From COE1 sp036310845 (GTDB taxonomy: Bacteria; Bacillota; Clostridia; Lachnospirales; Lachnospiraceae), in NCBI GenBank assembly GCA_036310845.1, contig JAXJRB010000086.1:1-64000 (forward strand): a stretch of DNA of 64,000 nucleotides. The letters are read 5' to 3'. Of the stretch, positions 1 through 8,736 are shown piece by piece (the first letter of the stretch is position 1; each line of letters opens with the position of its first letter). Made by a program: the position numbers and the translations under genes. The notes under the pieces were generated by a model that worked only from the letters and a program-made list of their open reading frames with translations, was not told where the DNA came from and made no database searches.

Positions 1-91
1 GCAGACTTCTTTTAATATTATTTGTTTTGTTTTAATAAAACGAATTAGATGTATAATGATTTAAACGCAAATGGCTCTGTATGCAATAAAA

Positions 92-111
92 AGAGCCTAT
101 TTCTAGGCTCT
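92..111 (-). terminator. Intrinsic terminator of the surface-protein operon
   Basis: An 8-bp stem (AGAGCCTA with TAGGCTCT) has a four-base loop and is followed on the minus strand by TTTTT. It sits just downstream of the 229-1251 gene. Nothing coding was seen between position 1 and this hairpin. Confidence 0.75.
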
Positions 112-228
112 ATATAGCAGTTATCGACAACAAAACATATTAGATAAATAGTAATTTAATAGATTATAAAAGGCTATTTATAATTGTACACATAACCTTT
201 CTTAAATAATGACTTTAATATTTATAAA

Positions 229-1251
229 TTACGACAAATCAGTTATTGTTATAGTGGCACTTTCAACATATAAATCACAAGCACTACCTGCAGTATTAAT
301 CATTCCTGTTTTCTGTTGTAGATTTTCCACATTTCCATTTATTACATCAAATTCAATAGTATTTGTGTTAGCTATATTGACATGTCCCGACATATCTTTT
401 AAACGTATTTTTTGTGTAATTTTTACATGACAGTTAGCACTTAAACTGCTGTTTAATGAACTAACCTCATTTTTCAAAGTTTCTACCGGAACTGATAAAG
501 TGCTTCCTGTAGTATAGTAACCACTCTCAGGAATAGTTATCAACGCATTATCCCCGTTTTCAGTTACTGTTGTTGCTGCTGTTGTTGTTCCACTTTTATC
601 CTTCATCGTACCGGTCTTTTTTTTACCATTAACCCACGCGGTATAATCTTTGAGAATTTTATCTTCTGTAGCGGTACCTGGAGATAATGTATCTCCCAGA
701 TTTTGATTTAATGTATCTACAGAAAGAGAAATTTTGCTACTCGTATCAAAATAACCACTAGCCGGAACAGTTACTAAAACGTTCTTTTTCGCTGTATCAT
801 TTTGTATACTTGAAGCTGTCTGTGTCGTTCCTACATAGGACTCCATACCACCTTCTATTTTTATTCCTTCTGAACTGGTAAATGTCATACCTTTTAATAC
901 ACCAGTTTTTGTAGCATCCCCAAAATCCCCGTTTGCGCTCATATCTTCTGGTATATTTTTTATTCCTTCTGCCAATGTTGCAAATTCGAGATTAGCCGGT
1001 GTCTTTCCTGTATGATCTTTAATAGCTGATGCAATACTAGTTTTACCTGTAGTCACCATCTTATCAATCGTTTCGAAATCGCGTGCATCAAAAATGACGT
1101 CCTGCGCTCCATCTTTTCCTTCAAATTTTATTACACCTTGCGAACTATAATTTACTCCACTGGTTCCCGTTGCTGCCATCCCATTTGCTACTGTAAATAC
1201 TGAAAGAACCACTGCACATGATAATGCGGTTATAATATTACTTTTTTTCAT
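229..1251 (-). CDS. Secreted fibre/adhesin-like surface protein
   Basis: A predicted 340-residue exported protein. Residues 1-27 form a Sec signal peptide (MKK, hydrophobic core, cut near ANGMAA). The start at 1251 is chosen because GGAGAAAAATC precedes it; a longer reading would lack a ribosome site and hide the signal peptide. Residues about 35-110 resemble the N-terminal part of Firmicutes phage tail-fibre or adhesin proteins (QDVIFDARDF, later FATLAEGI). The middle carries two imperfect repeats, each ending in a GY(F/Y)xT(S/G)S beta element, the second preceded by WVNGKKKTGTM. The shorter paralogue at 1262-1474 lies 10 bases upstream. It is the last gene of a surface-protein operon next to the coupling protein, so a role in donor-recipient contact is plausible but inferred. 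No anchor motif (LPXTG) was seen. Confidence 0.7.
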   Translation of the reverse strand: MKKSNIITALSCAVVLSVFTVANGMAATGTSGVNYSSQGVIKFEGKDGAQDVIFDARDFETIDKMVTTGKTSIASAIKDHTGKTPANLEFATLAEGIKNIPEDMSANGDFGDATKTGVLKGMTFTSSEGIKIEGGMESYVGTTQTASSIQNDTAKKNVLVTVPASGYFDTSSKISLSVDTLNQNLGDTLSPGTATEDKILKDYTAWVNGKKKTGTMKDKSGTTTAATTVTENGDNALITIPESGYYTTGSTLSVPVETLKNEVSSLNSSLSANCHVKITQKIRLKDMSGHVNIANTNTIEFDVINGNVENLQQKTGMINTAGSACDLYVESATITITDLS

Positions 1252-1261
1252 GATTTTTCTC

Positions 1262-1474
1262 CTATCTACATACATCTGCCAATTTATTAAAATCAGATGA
1301 ATCAAAAATTACATCCTGATCTGATGTATCGCCTGCAAAAACAATTTTTCCAACACTTTTTTTTCCCGTAAGACCTGTTGTTGCATTTACGCTTATGGTA
1401 TATGTCACTGCTATAATTAATGTAAATATAATCATTATGATATTTGTACGTATGGTTTTATACTTATGTTTCAT
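1262..1474 (-). CDS. Short exported paralogue of the fibre-like protein
   Basis: A 70-residue protein with a start at 1474 behind AGGAGGAGACGGAGTC. Residues about 10-32 are one hydrophobic signal/anchor segment. The remaining 40 residues match the N-terminal module of the next gene (QDVIFDSSDF against QDVIFDARDF) and then stop. The stop codon TAG is fused to the Shine-Dalgarno of the next gene (TAGGAG), so the two are probably translationally coupled. It could be a true small protein or a paralogue cut after its first module; the tidy junction favours a functional short form. Function unknown. Confidence 0.6.
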   Translation of the reverse strand: MKHKYKTIRTNIIMIIFTLIIAVTYTISVNATTGLTGKKSVGKIVFAGDTSDQDVIFDSSDFNKLADVCR

Positions 1475-1491
1475 GACTCCGTCTCCTCCTG

Positions 1492-2949
1492 TTAATCCTT
1501 AATAACATTTTCTATCGTTAAGACAGGAACTCCATCCTGCACAGAATATGTAATTTCAGCTTTCATATCCACTTCATCTTCTAACAATTCTATATCCTGT
1601 GCATTATTTGCAACACTGCTACTTATGCTTGTTACTGTATTATTTAATGTATTAATTTCTTCTGCCTTTGCTACTATGCTGGCATTTATACTTGCTTCGG
1701 CTGCTTTCAGTGCATCGGACTGTTCCTCTGCTGATTCTGTTAATGCTTCCTGCAACATACTTTTTGCCTTTTCCAGCTCCTCTTTTTGCTGTTCATCAGC
1801 ATTATCTGCTTGTTGAATCGCCTCTTCAATCTTTTGAATCGCCTTATTTACCGCTTCCTCACGTAAATTTTGTTCCACATTTAAGGCTGTTTGTATGGAA
1901 ACATTTGCCTCTTCCATTGCCTTCTTTATTGCATTTGCTTTTTCAATCGTAGCATAATTATCCTGAATTTCCTGTGTTAGATGTTCTTCTAATTCTATCT
2001 GGGAAGCAGTCAGTTCTTCTTTTGCAGTGTTAACAATTGCTTGTAGTTCACCATCTTTTTTATTAAGTTCTTCTTCCAGTCTTTTAATTTCTTCATCCGT
2101 CAATGCAGTTGCTTCCGCTATTACCTTTCGAATCTCATCCTCTGATACCTTCGAGTTACCTGCCAATAGAGTTATTGTTGCTTTTAAATCGCTCTGTTCC
2201 TTAAAAAGATTCTTAATATCTTCTTTATTCATTCCTAACGTATCTGATAGCTTAGAATATACTTCATCGGTATAACTTCTGTTTTTTGCAATCAATGAAT
2301 ATAAATCATCCGTTGAAATATTTAGATTCTGAGAAAGTTTTTGCATAACAACATCCATGGAATATTGATCCTGCATCATAGTTGTGATTTCTTCTTTTGT
2401 CATGGTATTTTTTTGGATTATATTTTCTATTTCATTGGTTGTTACCATATTGTTACTGATAGCTTCTACCGTTTCCATTCTGTTTGATAATGATTCAATC
2501 ATAGTTGCATACTCAGCCATCTTAGCCTCATTATTAACTGCATTCATCTCGATTACTTTTGATACTACTTGTGCTGCAATTTTATTTATTTCGCTTTCTG
2601 GAATGGAATATGTTGTAGTAGAGAGTTCATACATAACTTCATCTAACAGCTGTTGCATATTCTCCTGTGATAATTCCTTCGTATTCATACTCTCAAGACT
2701 GGCATCTAATTTCGTAGTAATATTCCTTGTTATTTCTGTGAGTTCTGCTTGATCCATACCTGATCCATATGTCTGGAGATATCTTTCTACAACAGCTTCA
2801 GTCGTTTTTGCATTGCTCCACTTATATAGACATATGATACCTGTAATTATTATAACTGTAACAATTCCTACACATATTGGTATATGATACTTTTGATATT
2901 TTTCAGAAGGTACATCATAATCATCATATTCTGTTCTTTCTAATCTCAT
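1492..2949 (-). CDS. Single-pass membrane protein with long extracellular coiled coil
   Basis: A 485-residue protein: a charged cytoplasmic N-terminus, one membrane segment at about residues 25-45, then about 400 residues of heptad-rich, Glu/Gln/Lys-rich helix (residues about 60-450) with no enzymatic motif. The C-terminus ends in ITYSVQDGVPVLTIEN, nearly matching the end of the collagen-like protein encoded just upstream (ITYSEENGVPTVTIQ). The start is supported by AGTAGGTAAAT before ATG. It lies 20 bases behind the collagen-like gene, in one operon with the secreted fibre-like proteins. It looks like a surface stalk; the shared C-terminal tag suggests common assembly or anchoring. No known family is recognised. 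Confidence 0.65.
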   Translation of the reverse strand: MRLERTEYDDYDVPSEKYQKYHIPICVGIVTVIIITGIICLYKWSNAKTTEAVVERYLQTYGSGMDQAELTEITRNITTKLDASLESMNTKELSQENMQQLLDEVMYELSTTTYSIPESEINKIAAQVVSKVIEMNAVNNEAKMAEYATMIESLSNRMETVEAISNNMVTTNEIENIIQKNTMTKEEITTMMQDQYSMDVVMQKLSQNLNISTDDLYSLIAKNRSYTDEVYSKLSDTLGMNKEDIKNLFKEQSDLKATITLLAGNSKVSEDEIRKVIAEATALTDEEIKRLEEELNKKDGELQAIVNTAKEELTASQIELEEHLTQEIQDNYATIEKANAIKKAMEEANVSIQTALNVEQNLREEAVNKAIQKIEEAIQQADNADEQQKEELEKAKSMLQEALTESAEEQSDALKAAEASINASIVAKAEEINTLNNTVTSISSSVANNAQDIELLEDEVDMKAEITYSVQDGVPVLTIENVIKD

Positions 2950-2969
2950 ATTTACCTACTTTCTTTTGA

Positions 2970-3839
2970 TTACTGTATTGTTACTGTAGGAACACCATTT
3001 TCTTCGGAGTATGTTATAATATATGGTCTATATTCCTGCCACTTATATTTTGTTGCATTATTTGCATCAGACTCATTTGCTGTACTACATGTTCCGAAGT
3101 ATTTGCTTGTAGGAAGGGGAGTCCTTGAAAAATTCGTACCATTTGCATCATCGGCATATGCTATATAGGAAGATGTTCCATCTTTTCCTGCAGCCCCCTG
3201 TGCTCCAGTTGCTCCTTTTTCACCTTGGATACCCTGCGCTCCTTTTTCACCTTTCGCCCCGGTGGCTCCGGTATCACCTTTTTCACCTTTCGCTCCAGTT
3301 GCTCCGGTTTTTCCTTGTAATCCATTTTTACCATCTTCGCCTTTATCACCTTTTTCACCTTTCGCTCCTGCTGCTCCGGTTGCTCCTACTATTGTATCTT
3401 CCAACTTTTCATTAACCTGGTGCATTATATTTGTAGTAATTTCACCCTGTATCTTTTCTAATTCTGCTGCCGTACCAAGGTTTGCATTTGCATTCCATTT
3501 ATAGCCTGTTGTTTCCTTTACTTCTTTATTAAGTTCTGTCTGTTTTTCAATCTTTTCTTCATCAATGACAACTTTTGCTCCTGTGCTGGTATTATTGGAT
3601 GTATTTTTACCTAAGTATGTAAGCTCTGTTAATTCCTCGTTTACATCACCGCTAAGATGTACATCTGAATAAGAATATTTCGAATCTGTTGTTGTTTTTT
3701 TAACTGATGTTTTCGCAAAATATGCACTTCCTATTACTAGAAGAGCTACCATGCATATTGTGCATATAATGGAAACCGGTTTGTACCATGATTTATTTTT
3801 TATTTTTTTGATATCTAATGATAATTTATTTCTTGCCAT
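2970..3839 (-). CDS. Membrane-anchored collagen-like (Gly-X-Y) surface protein
   Basis: A 289-residue protein with an N-terminal membrane segment (about residues 18-42), a helical stretch, then about 22 Gly-X-Y triplets (about residues 152-222) of the GAKGEKGDTGATGAKG type, as in bacterial triple-helical collagen-like proteins. A roughly 65-residue C-terminal domain follows, ending in the ITYSxxxGVPxxTI tag shared with the neighbour at 1492-2949. The start is behind GGAGGTAAAAAAT. Upstream is a promoter with TTTACA, 17 bases and TATACT, overlapped by the GGTATASTATACC box. It is the first gene of the surface operon. Trimeric extracellular fibre is inferred from the repeat; its ligand is unknown. 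Confidence 0.75.
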   Translation of the reverse strand: MARNKLSLDIKKIKNKSWYKPVSIICTICMVALLVIGSAYFAKTSVKKTTTDSKYSYSDVHLSGDVNEELTELTYLGKNTSNNTSTGAKVVIDEEKIEKQTELNKEVKETTGYKWNANANLGTAAELEKIQGEITTNIMHQVNEKLEDTIVGATGAAGAKGEKGDKGEDGKNGLQGKTGATGAKGEKGDTGATGAKGEKGAQGIQGEKGATGAQGAAGKDGTSSYIAYADDANGTNFSRTPLPTSKYFGTCSTANESDANNATKYKWQEYRPYIITYSEENGVPTVTIQ

Positions 3840-3877
3840 ATTTTTTACCTCCTAACAGAAAACATTTTACTTCTTAT

Positions 3878-3911
3878 GGTATAGTATACCTTTGTGTGTT
3901 TTAAATGTAAA
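3878..3911 (-). promoter_or_regulatory. Class A promoter with GGTATASTATACC box (surface operon)
   Basis: On the minus strand, TTTACA (3906-3911), a 17-base spacer and TATACT (3883-3888). The 13-bp palindrome GGTATACTATACC (3878-3890) covers the -10. The same box recurs at more than ten places in the window. Confidence 0.65.
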
Positions 3912-3937
3912 CTATTTTTATTCCTTTTATCCTATTT

Positions 3938-6535
3938 TTACCAATCGCCCAAATCTTCCATATCCTCAAAAAATGAAAAGGTGTCTTGTGCATTTTCTTC
4001 ATTTTCTCTTTGAACAGTCTCTTGTATGCTGTCTTTTTTTTCATCTTCCTTTTTTTTTGATAATACTTGCTCTGATTTTTTTTCTTCTTCCATAACGTCA
4101 TCCATTATGAATGATAATGGAACTCCTTTATTTGCATTAATTTTTTTTATATTCTTCACTTCTTTTTCTACTTGTTGAATCATAGATGCCATTTTTTCTT
4201 CCTCATGTGAAGGAGAACGTAGAGTCTTTTTTTCTGAAGGATTATCTTTCGCAACATTTGGTCTTGCAACCGAGCTTTCTTTATTATCACTTGCAATCTG
4301 TTTTTTGGATTGTTGCCTTTTAGGCTGCTGTATAGGTTGTGACCGCTCTTTTTCTTTTGTGTCTTGTTTAGATTCCTGTTGTTTTACCATCCGCACTTGA
4401 TGCACGCTTTGCTTATTGTCATTTTGACTATTATCCTTATCGTTTGACTGTGCAATTCCTTCTTTTATACTATCTTTCATATATTGTGATAATTTTTTTG
4501 TATTCCAGCCTTTCTTTACTTTGTGTGTAAATAACTTTGTGATTACATTCACTTTCGATTCCTGTTTTTTTAGTTTCAATATTGAATCTGGATCATAGTC
4601 ACTGTCATCTTCAATTTTTTCATCCTCTTTCAGTTCCATAATATAAGATGGTTCATTGTCATAATCAAAGTTTTCATCTACGATACCATCTTCTATCAGT
4701 TTCCAGAATGGATAATGTTGCGCCGGAAGTATATACATACTGTCTGCATGTTTTTCTAGAAATTGCCCATATGGATGGTCTTTCCAATAGAACGTTTTAA
4801 GTTTTACCATGTCGCGTTGTGACACATACAGCATAAGCTCATCATCTTTTATCTTTCTAGCTTCTCCAAGTGTCACTACCTGTCTGGTTCCTGAACCTTC
4901 TGTTACAGTTTCGAAATTGTGTATTCCTACAACCTCTGATTTACTTCTAGAATAACGACTATTTTTTACCGCTATCGTTTGCTCTCCAGATAAAGTTGAC
5001 CACCATTGCATCGTGTCTTCATCGTTTGTTTTCAATAAAATATAATAGTCACAGTCATTCTTTACTGTTTTCCATGTATCATTCGGATGCTTTGTTTTTA
5101 ACTGATTAATATCCTGAATAATGATATAGGTAATAATATTTCGGGAACGTACTGTACTGAGTTTTTTTTCAAAATCAGGTATGGTACCCATGTTCGCATA
5201 CTCATCTAATACCATATGTACAGCTTTTGGTAACTGTCCGTCTTGTCTCATATCTGCATATCGTACAAGTTCCTGATACAGCAGTGTATAAAATAATGAT
5301 AATATTGGAGCCATGGAAGAGTCCTGGTCATTAGAACCTACAAAGTATAAACACTTCTTTCTTCCCGGATTCAGTATATCAATGCCACCCTTTGTTTCTG
5401 ATAGTATCTTTCTAAGCTTTTTTGAGTTAAATAATTTTAATTTGATTCTTAGTCCCTGCAATACCTGCATCTTTGGTTTCGCATCGCCATCTTTCCATAT
5501 GAGAAAAGGTGCTGTTGCTGGATGTGTTTTTGGTAATGTGGAAAAATCCGCCTCTATTTCTTCTGCCGTTTTATCTACGAGATAGGTAAATAACATTGGT
5601 AAGTTTTTTTCCTCTTCCATGTAATCATTGCCTACACTTATTCGGAGAATGATAGCCTGTAAAAGGTTTGATGCTCCCTCTGTCCAGAAATCAAACATGG
5701 CATCGCCACCTGTTGTATTGCTTATAATTGCAGAACTCATTACCTGCGCTTTGTCAACATCATCTCTTACATATGCCATGAAGTTACAAGGGTCTGAATT
5801 ATCAAGAAACATGGGGTTCAAATTTAGGATTCGTACCTCGTATCCCAACATTTTTGCTAACTCTGATAAATATTTGAATAATTCTGATTTCGGATCCGAT
5901 ATAATAGCACTTTCCCCTCGTCTCATTATCTGCATTATCAACGGTATAACAAATGTTGCTGATTTACCTCCACTAGGACCAGCTACCATCAAAACATTTC
6001 TGTTCAGTTTCATGAGTGGGTGTTTTTGTCCAACTAATGTATTTCTGTTACGAGGATCACGTCCAAATATTGTTGCTTTATTATTCTCTATTTTTTCCAT
6101 TACAAATGTTTTCTTCATCTCTTCTTCAGACATAAAGTCATTTGTACCATAAGTACCTTCCGTACTTATGTCATAATTTCGTTCTTCATCACGCTTATAA
6201 CCAGTATCGAATATTCGTAATATTTTAATGACAATAAGTTGTACAAAGATATCACAAATAAGTGATATGAAAATTCCTCTTTGCAGCCATGCCAGAATAA
6301 TATTTACTAAATTAATCTTATATCCTGCTCCACTAAGGTTCATAGTACATAAACACAAAAATCCTGTTATTAAAATGCTTATCAGATATGTTATCGCTAT
6401 TTCAAATGCTAACAATCCTGAATTTTTTTTATATAGCCTGTTAAGAATACTTTTAGCTTCTCCAAATACTGTATCATTTAATTTGTCACGTATTTTTTGC
6501 TTAATATTATGAATGATAGTTACCACTCCTTTCAC
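3938..6535 (-). CDS. Type IV secretion coupling protein (VirD4/TraG family)
   Basis: About 865 residues. Two N-terminal membrane segments (about 40-65 and 78-104), then the hexameric ATPase fold: Walker A GPSGGKSA at 186-193 and Walker B MVLDEYANMG, with TraG/VirD4-type spacing. The last 250 residues are a Lys/Gln/Glu-rich disordered tail. Such proteins link the relaxosome to the transfer channel at the inner face of the membrane. The start is unusual: no ATG lies near the N-terminus. The given GTG at 6535 sits inside AAAGGAG, so translation may begin a few codons later at ATC or ATT behind that ribosome site. The -10 region lies only a few bases upstream. No relaxase gene is recognisable in the window. 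Confidence 0.93.
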   Translation of the reverse strand: MKGVVTIIHNIKQKIRDKLNDTVFGEAKSILNRLYKKNSGLLAFEIAITYLISILITGFLCLCTMNLSGAGYKINLVNIILAWLQRGIFISLICDIFVQLIVIKILRIFDTGYKRDEERNYDISTEGTYGTNDFMSEEEMKKTFVMEKIENNKATIFGRDPRNRNTLVGQKHPLMKLNRNVLMVAGPSGGKSATFVIPLIMQIMRRGESAIISDPKSELFKYLSELAKMLGYEVRILNLNPMFLDNSDPCNFMAYVRDDVDKAQVMSSAIISNTTGGDAMFDFWTEGASNLLQAIILRISVGNDYMEEEKNLPMLFTYLVDKTAEEIEADFSTLPKTHPATAPFLIWKDGDAKPKMQVLQGLRIKLKLFNSKKLRKILSETKGGIDILNPGRKKCLYFVGSNDQDSSMAPILSLFYTLLYQELVRYADMRQDGQLPKAVHMVLDEYANMGTIPDFEKKLSTVRSRNIITYIIIQDINQLKTKHPNDTWKTVKNDCDYYILLKTNDEDTMQWWSTLSGEQTIAVKNSRYSRSKSEVVGIHNFETVTEGSGTRQVVTLGEARKIKDDELMLYVSQRDMVKLKTFYWKDHPYGQFLEKHADSMYILPAQHYPFWKLIEDGIVDENFDYDNEPSYIMELKEDEKIEDDSDYDPDSILKLKKQESKVNVITKLFTHKVKKGWNTKKLSQYMKDSIKEGIAQSNDKDNSQNDNKQSVHQVRMVKQQESKQDTKEKERSQPIQQPKRQQSKKQIASDNKESSVARPNVAKDNPSEKKTLRSPSHEEEKMASMIQQVEKEVKNIKKINANKGVPLSFIMDDVMEEEKKSEQVLSKKKEDEKKDSIQETVQRENEENAQDTFSFFEDMEDLGDW

Positions 6536-6569
6536 GGTATACTATACCACTTATTAGTATTTTTCGCAA
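6536..6569 (-). promoter_or_regulatory. Promoter with GGTATASTATACC box (coupling protein)
   Basis: TTGCGA (6564-6569), a 17-base spacer and TATAGT (6541-6546) on the minus strand, with the full palindrome GGTATAGTATACC over the -10. Transcription would begin almost at the first codon of the coupling-protein gene, leaving a very short leader. Confidence 0.55.
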
Positions 6570-6607
6570 TATTATCTGTTTTATCATAAAAACCTCAATT
6601 AAATTTT

Positions 6608-6655
6608 AGGATACCAAGCGGGAATCCTCGGTTATTCAATTACCAAGTAGTTCAA
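6608..6655 (+). mobile_element. 48-bp IS200/IS605 remnant: left end joined to right end
   Basis: Positions 6608-6641 match the left end of the complete element at 60874 (AGGATAYCAAGCGGGAATCC and onward) with one difference. The sequence then runs straight into ACCAAGTAGTTCAA, matching that element's right end (hairpin with a TATTCAAT loop region, then GAGTAGTTCAC). The junction falls in TATTCAAT, present in both ends, so the interior was probably lost between these short repeats. Confidence 0.65.
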
Positions 6656-6660
6656 AAAAA

Positions 6661-6680
6661 AAGGCGACATGCACCGCCTT
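6661..6680. terminator. Bidirectional terminator
   Basis: AAGGCG/CGCCTT stem flanked by A-run and T-run. It lies downstream of the 6714-7112 gene and just beside the IS remnant. Confidence 0.7.
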
Positions 6681-6713
6681 TTTTACATTTTTTCATATAC
6701 TGCTCTTAAATTT

Positions 6714-7112
6714 TTATTTTCTATTCTGTTTTTTCATTTTTTCTGCGATTTCATTGCACCAATCCGTTACTTGCATTGCCACATATTGCTGTGTCACTGT
6801 TGCGTTTCCGTACTTTAAAACCAATTTGTTTTTCAATTGTTCTGCAAACTCTGTTGTTACTCGTTCTCTGATATTTGCATAATCACCTTTCCACGTTGTA
6901 CATCCTGTGCAAACATCGTACTTTAGCTTATTTTTCAAAGCCCTAAATTCTTCTACCGTGCCAATTGCTTGATATTCTATAAGTTTTTCTATAGCTTTAT
7001 GAACCGCTACTTCATCAAGAGGTTTCGATGGCTCTATTCCTTTATGGCTTCTGTATACACCGATAGCATTTTCAAGCACTTCTTTCCTTAAATTTAAATC
7101 AATTTTCTCCAT
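6714..7112 (-). CDS. Hypothetical 132-residue soluble protein
   Basis: Mostly helical and charged, with no membrane segment. A central CTGC pair of cysteines followed by TTWKGDY (residues about 69-80) could bind a metal but is only one Cys pair. The start at 7112 is behind GAGGAATAAT. It follows the 43-residue gene and rep1 on the same strand and may be cotranscribed with them. Not recognised. Confidence 0.65.
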   Translation of the reverse strand: MEKIDLNLRKEVLENAIGVYRSHKGIEPSKPLDEVAVHKAIEKLIEYQAIGTVEEFRALKNKLKYDVCTGCTTWKGDYANIRERVTTEFAEQLKNKLVLKYGNATVTQQYVAMQVTDWCNEIAEKMKKQNRK

Positions 7113-7145
7113 ATTATTCCTCGCTTTCAGTTGGTTTTCTATTGT

Positions 7146-7277
7146 CTAGACCGCAACATGTAGAACAATAACTCTGTTGTCTATGGACACTTCTCTTGCA
7201 TAGTATTTTCCACGCCCTGGTAAATGGTTAGTTATGAGTAATTCACTCAAAAACTTGGTCGTTTCTTTTCTATTCAT
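7146..7277 (-). CDS. Small 43-residue protein downstream of rep
   Basis: Reads MNRKETTKFLSELLITNH, then GRGKYYAREVSIDNRVIVLHVAV, and stops at TAG. The ribosome site AGGAGAGTGAA lies before the start. It has mixed, protein-like composition with a basic N-terminus. The conserved palindrome at 7295-7319 lies immediately upstream, between it and the end of rep1, so its expression may respond to whatever binds there. Function unknown. Confidence 0.55.
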   Translation of the reverse strand: MNRKETTKFLSELLITNHLPGRGKYYAREVSIDNRVIVLHVAV

Positions 7278-7294
7278 TCCATTTTCACTCTCCT

Positions 7295-7319
7295 AAATGT
7301 GTTCAACTTGAACACATTT
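7295..7319. promoter_or_regulatory. 25-bp palindrome, copy 1 of TGTGTTCAANTTGAACACA
   Basis: Perfect inverted repeat with 12-bp arms (AAATGTGTTCAA) around a central C. It abuts the rep1 stop codon. Four further copies lie at 9033, 27275, 27434 and 55170. Confidence 0.7.
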
Positions 7320-8498
7320 CTAATTATTGATAAGATACTTTTCTATTTCTTCAAAATTATAGTCAACTAATGTCATCTGATTGAATTGATTTTTCTTTAC
7401 ATATCCTTTTTTTGTTTCTTTCGCTTCCACTGTTACACTTTGATAATTGTTTTCAATAGCAGATATAAGGTATCCGGTAAGATTTCTTATCTCTCCTGAT
7501 TGTGATTTAACTATCTTATACGCTACCCTTATTCTTTCGATGTCATATCCTGAAGCTGCTGCTATTGCTTTTATATCTCTCAATTTTAGTGGCTCTTTGA
7601 TTAGATCCATAATCGTATCTAGAACATTATCTTTTTCGTCTTCTGTTAATGTCCTTTTTTCTTTTATGTCCTCCCCTAAATATGTCACATAAAATTGCAA
7701 TAGATATGTTTTTCCTCCCTTTCCACCTGTGATGCTTTTATATGTAACCTCAATATCCGACATTTCATTTATTTCATTGACTGCGGGTTCTAACACATAC
7801 TTTCTAAAATCCATCCACGTTGAATACATTTGTTCAGGTGCTATTTCTACAGCCCTGTCAAAATCGGGTGTTTTACAGTTATTGAGAAAACGCTTTACTT
7901 TTTCGTTCTCAGGATTTACAACACCCATAATTAGTTTTAATTCAGATAAAGTATATTCCTCTTTGAATGTTTTATCCTTTACCAGCCCGACCTTGGGCAT
8001 ATATGCTTTACTTTTAAGCAGTTCATACAATCTAAAGGCATATACGTTTGTAAATTTTATCATTATCCTAAGATTGAAAGGAGTAAAATTTTTTCTTAGG
8101 TTTTTCAGATATTGTTTTATATCCGGATTGTACTTTATGGTAAATATGCCATTCTCATAGGTAGCACGGATTATTACTGCTATATAATCAAATGCTTCTC
8201 TGTCCTTATCTTCGATACCAATACTCTTTCCAGTCATATTATTGGCTGCTCTTTTTAGTTGGTCGTAAAAACTACCACTTGATTTCTTGTTTAGGAGTAC
8301 TTTTATTTCAGATGCCCGAATCTGACTTTTTATAATACCTGTTAGCTCATCTTCTTCTGCATCTAATATTTTACTTAGAGATATTGCCATAATCTGATTC
8401 TCAAACAAGGTGCTTTTATACTTTGCACTAATCAGAAAATTGCTTTTTACATAGTCTTTTATTTCATACTTTTCTTGTTCATTTTCTTTTTTCCCCAT
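7320..8498 (-). CDS. Plasmid replication initiator, RepB/Rep_3 family (rep1)
   Basis: A 392-residue initiator with the double winged-helix layout of iteron-binding Rep proteins. The N-terminal SAKYKSTLFENQIMAISLSK matches the same region of the second Rep in this window (SAKYMSNLIENQIMAIALSR). The second winged helix is around IMIKFTNVYAFRLYELLKSK and YTLSELKLIMGV. The C-terminal 130 residues are an extension. Rep proteins of this family bind iterons, open the origin and often repress their own gene. Here seven or eight 22-bp iterons lie at 8737-8921, inside a roughly 580-base leader, with a class A promoter at 9099-9129 and a palindrome at 9033-9059. The start at 8498 has only a weak ribosome site (GGGTGA). 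Confidence 0.9.
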   Translation of the reverse strand: MGKKENEQEKYEIKDYVKSNFLISAKYKSTLFENQIMAISLSKILDAEEDELTGIIKSQIRASEIKVLLNKKSSGSFYDQLKRAANNMTGKSIGIEDKDREAFDYIAVIIRATYENGIFTIKYNPDIKQYLKNLRKNFTPFNLRIMIKFTNVYAFRLYELLKSKAYMPKVGLVKDKTFKEEYTLSELKLIMGVVNPENEKVKRFLNNCKTPDFDRAVEIAPEQMYSTWMDFRKYVLEPAVNEINEMSDIEVTYKSITGGKGGKTYLLQFYVTYLGEDIKEKRTLTEDEKDNVLDTIMDLIKEPLKLRDIKAIAAASGYDIERIRVAYKIVKSQSGEIRNLTGYLISAIENNYQSVTVEAKETKKGYVKKNQFNQMTLVDYNFEEIEKYLINN

Positions 8499-8736
8499 TC
8501 ACCCGGCATCCTTTCTTCTTTAGGTAAGGAATTTTAGGGAGTTATCTTGCTTCTCGACTCCATTTTTTTCCTTATGTTAATCTTTTGATTACTTTTATTA
8601 CCTGTTTTTATGCTTATTTCTTTCTGCTTTTTTCATTCTTGCTTATGCATTATTCTGTTTTTTTATTATTTTCTTGCATCTTTTCACTCTTTATTGCTTT
8701 GTTTTATTATTAAACCTTTCATTTTTAATTTTTAAA

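Noticed and set aside
3125..3415. Long open frames on the plus strand opposite the collagen-like repeat
   Set aside because: They arise from the Gly-X-Y repeat read on the wrong strand; no ribosome site and biased Leu/His/Phe composition.
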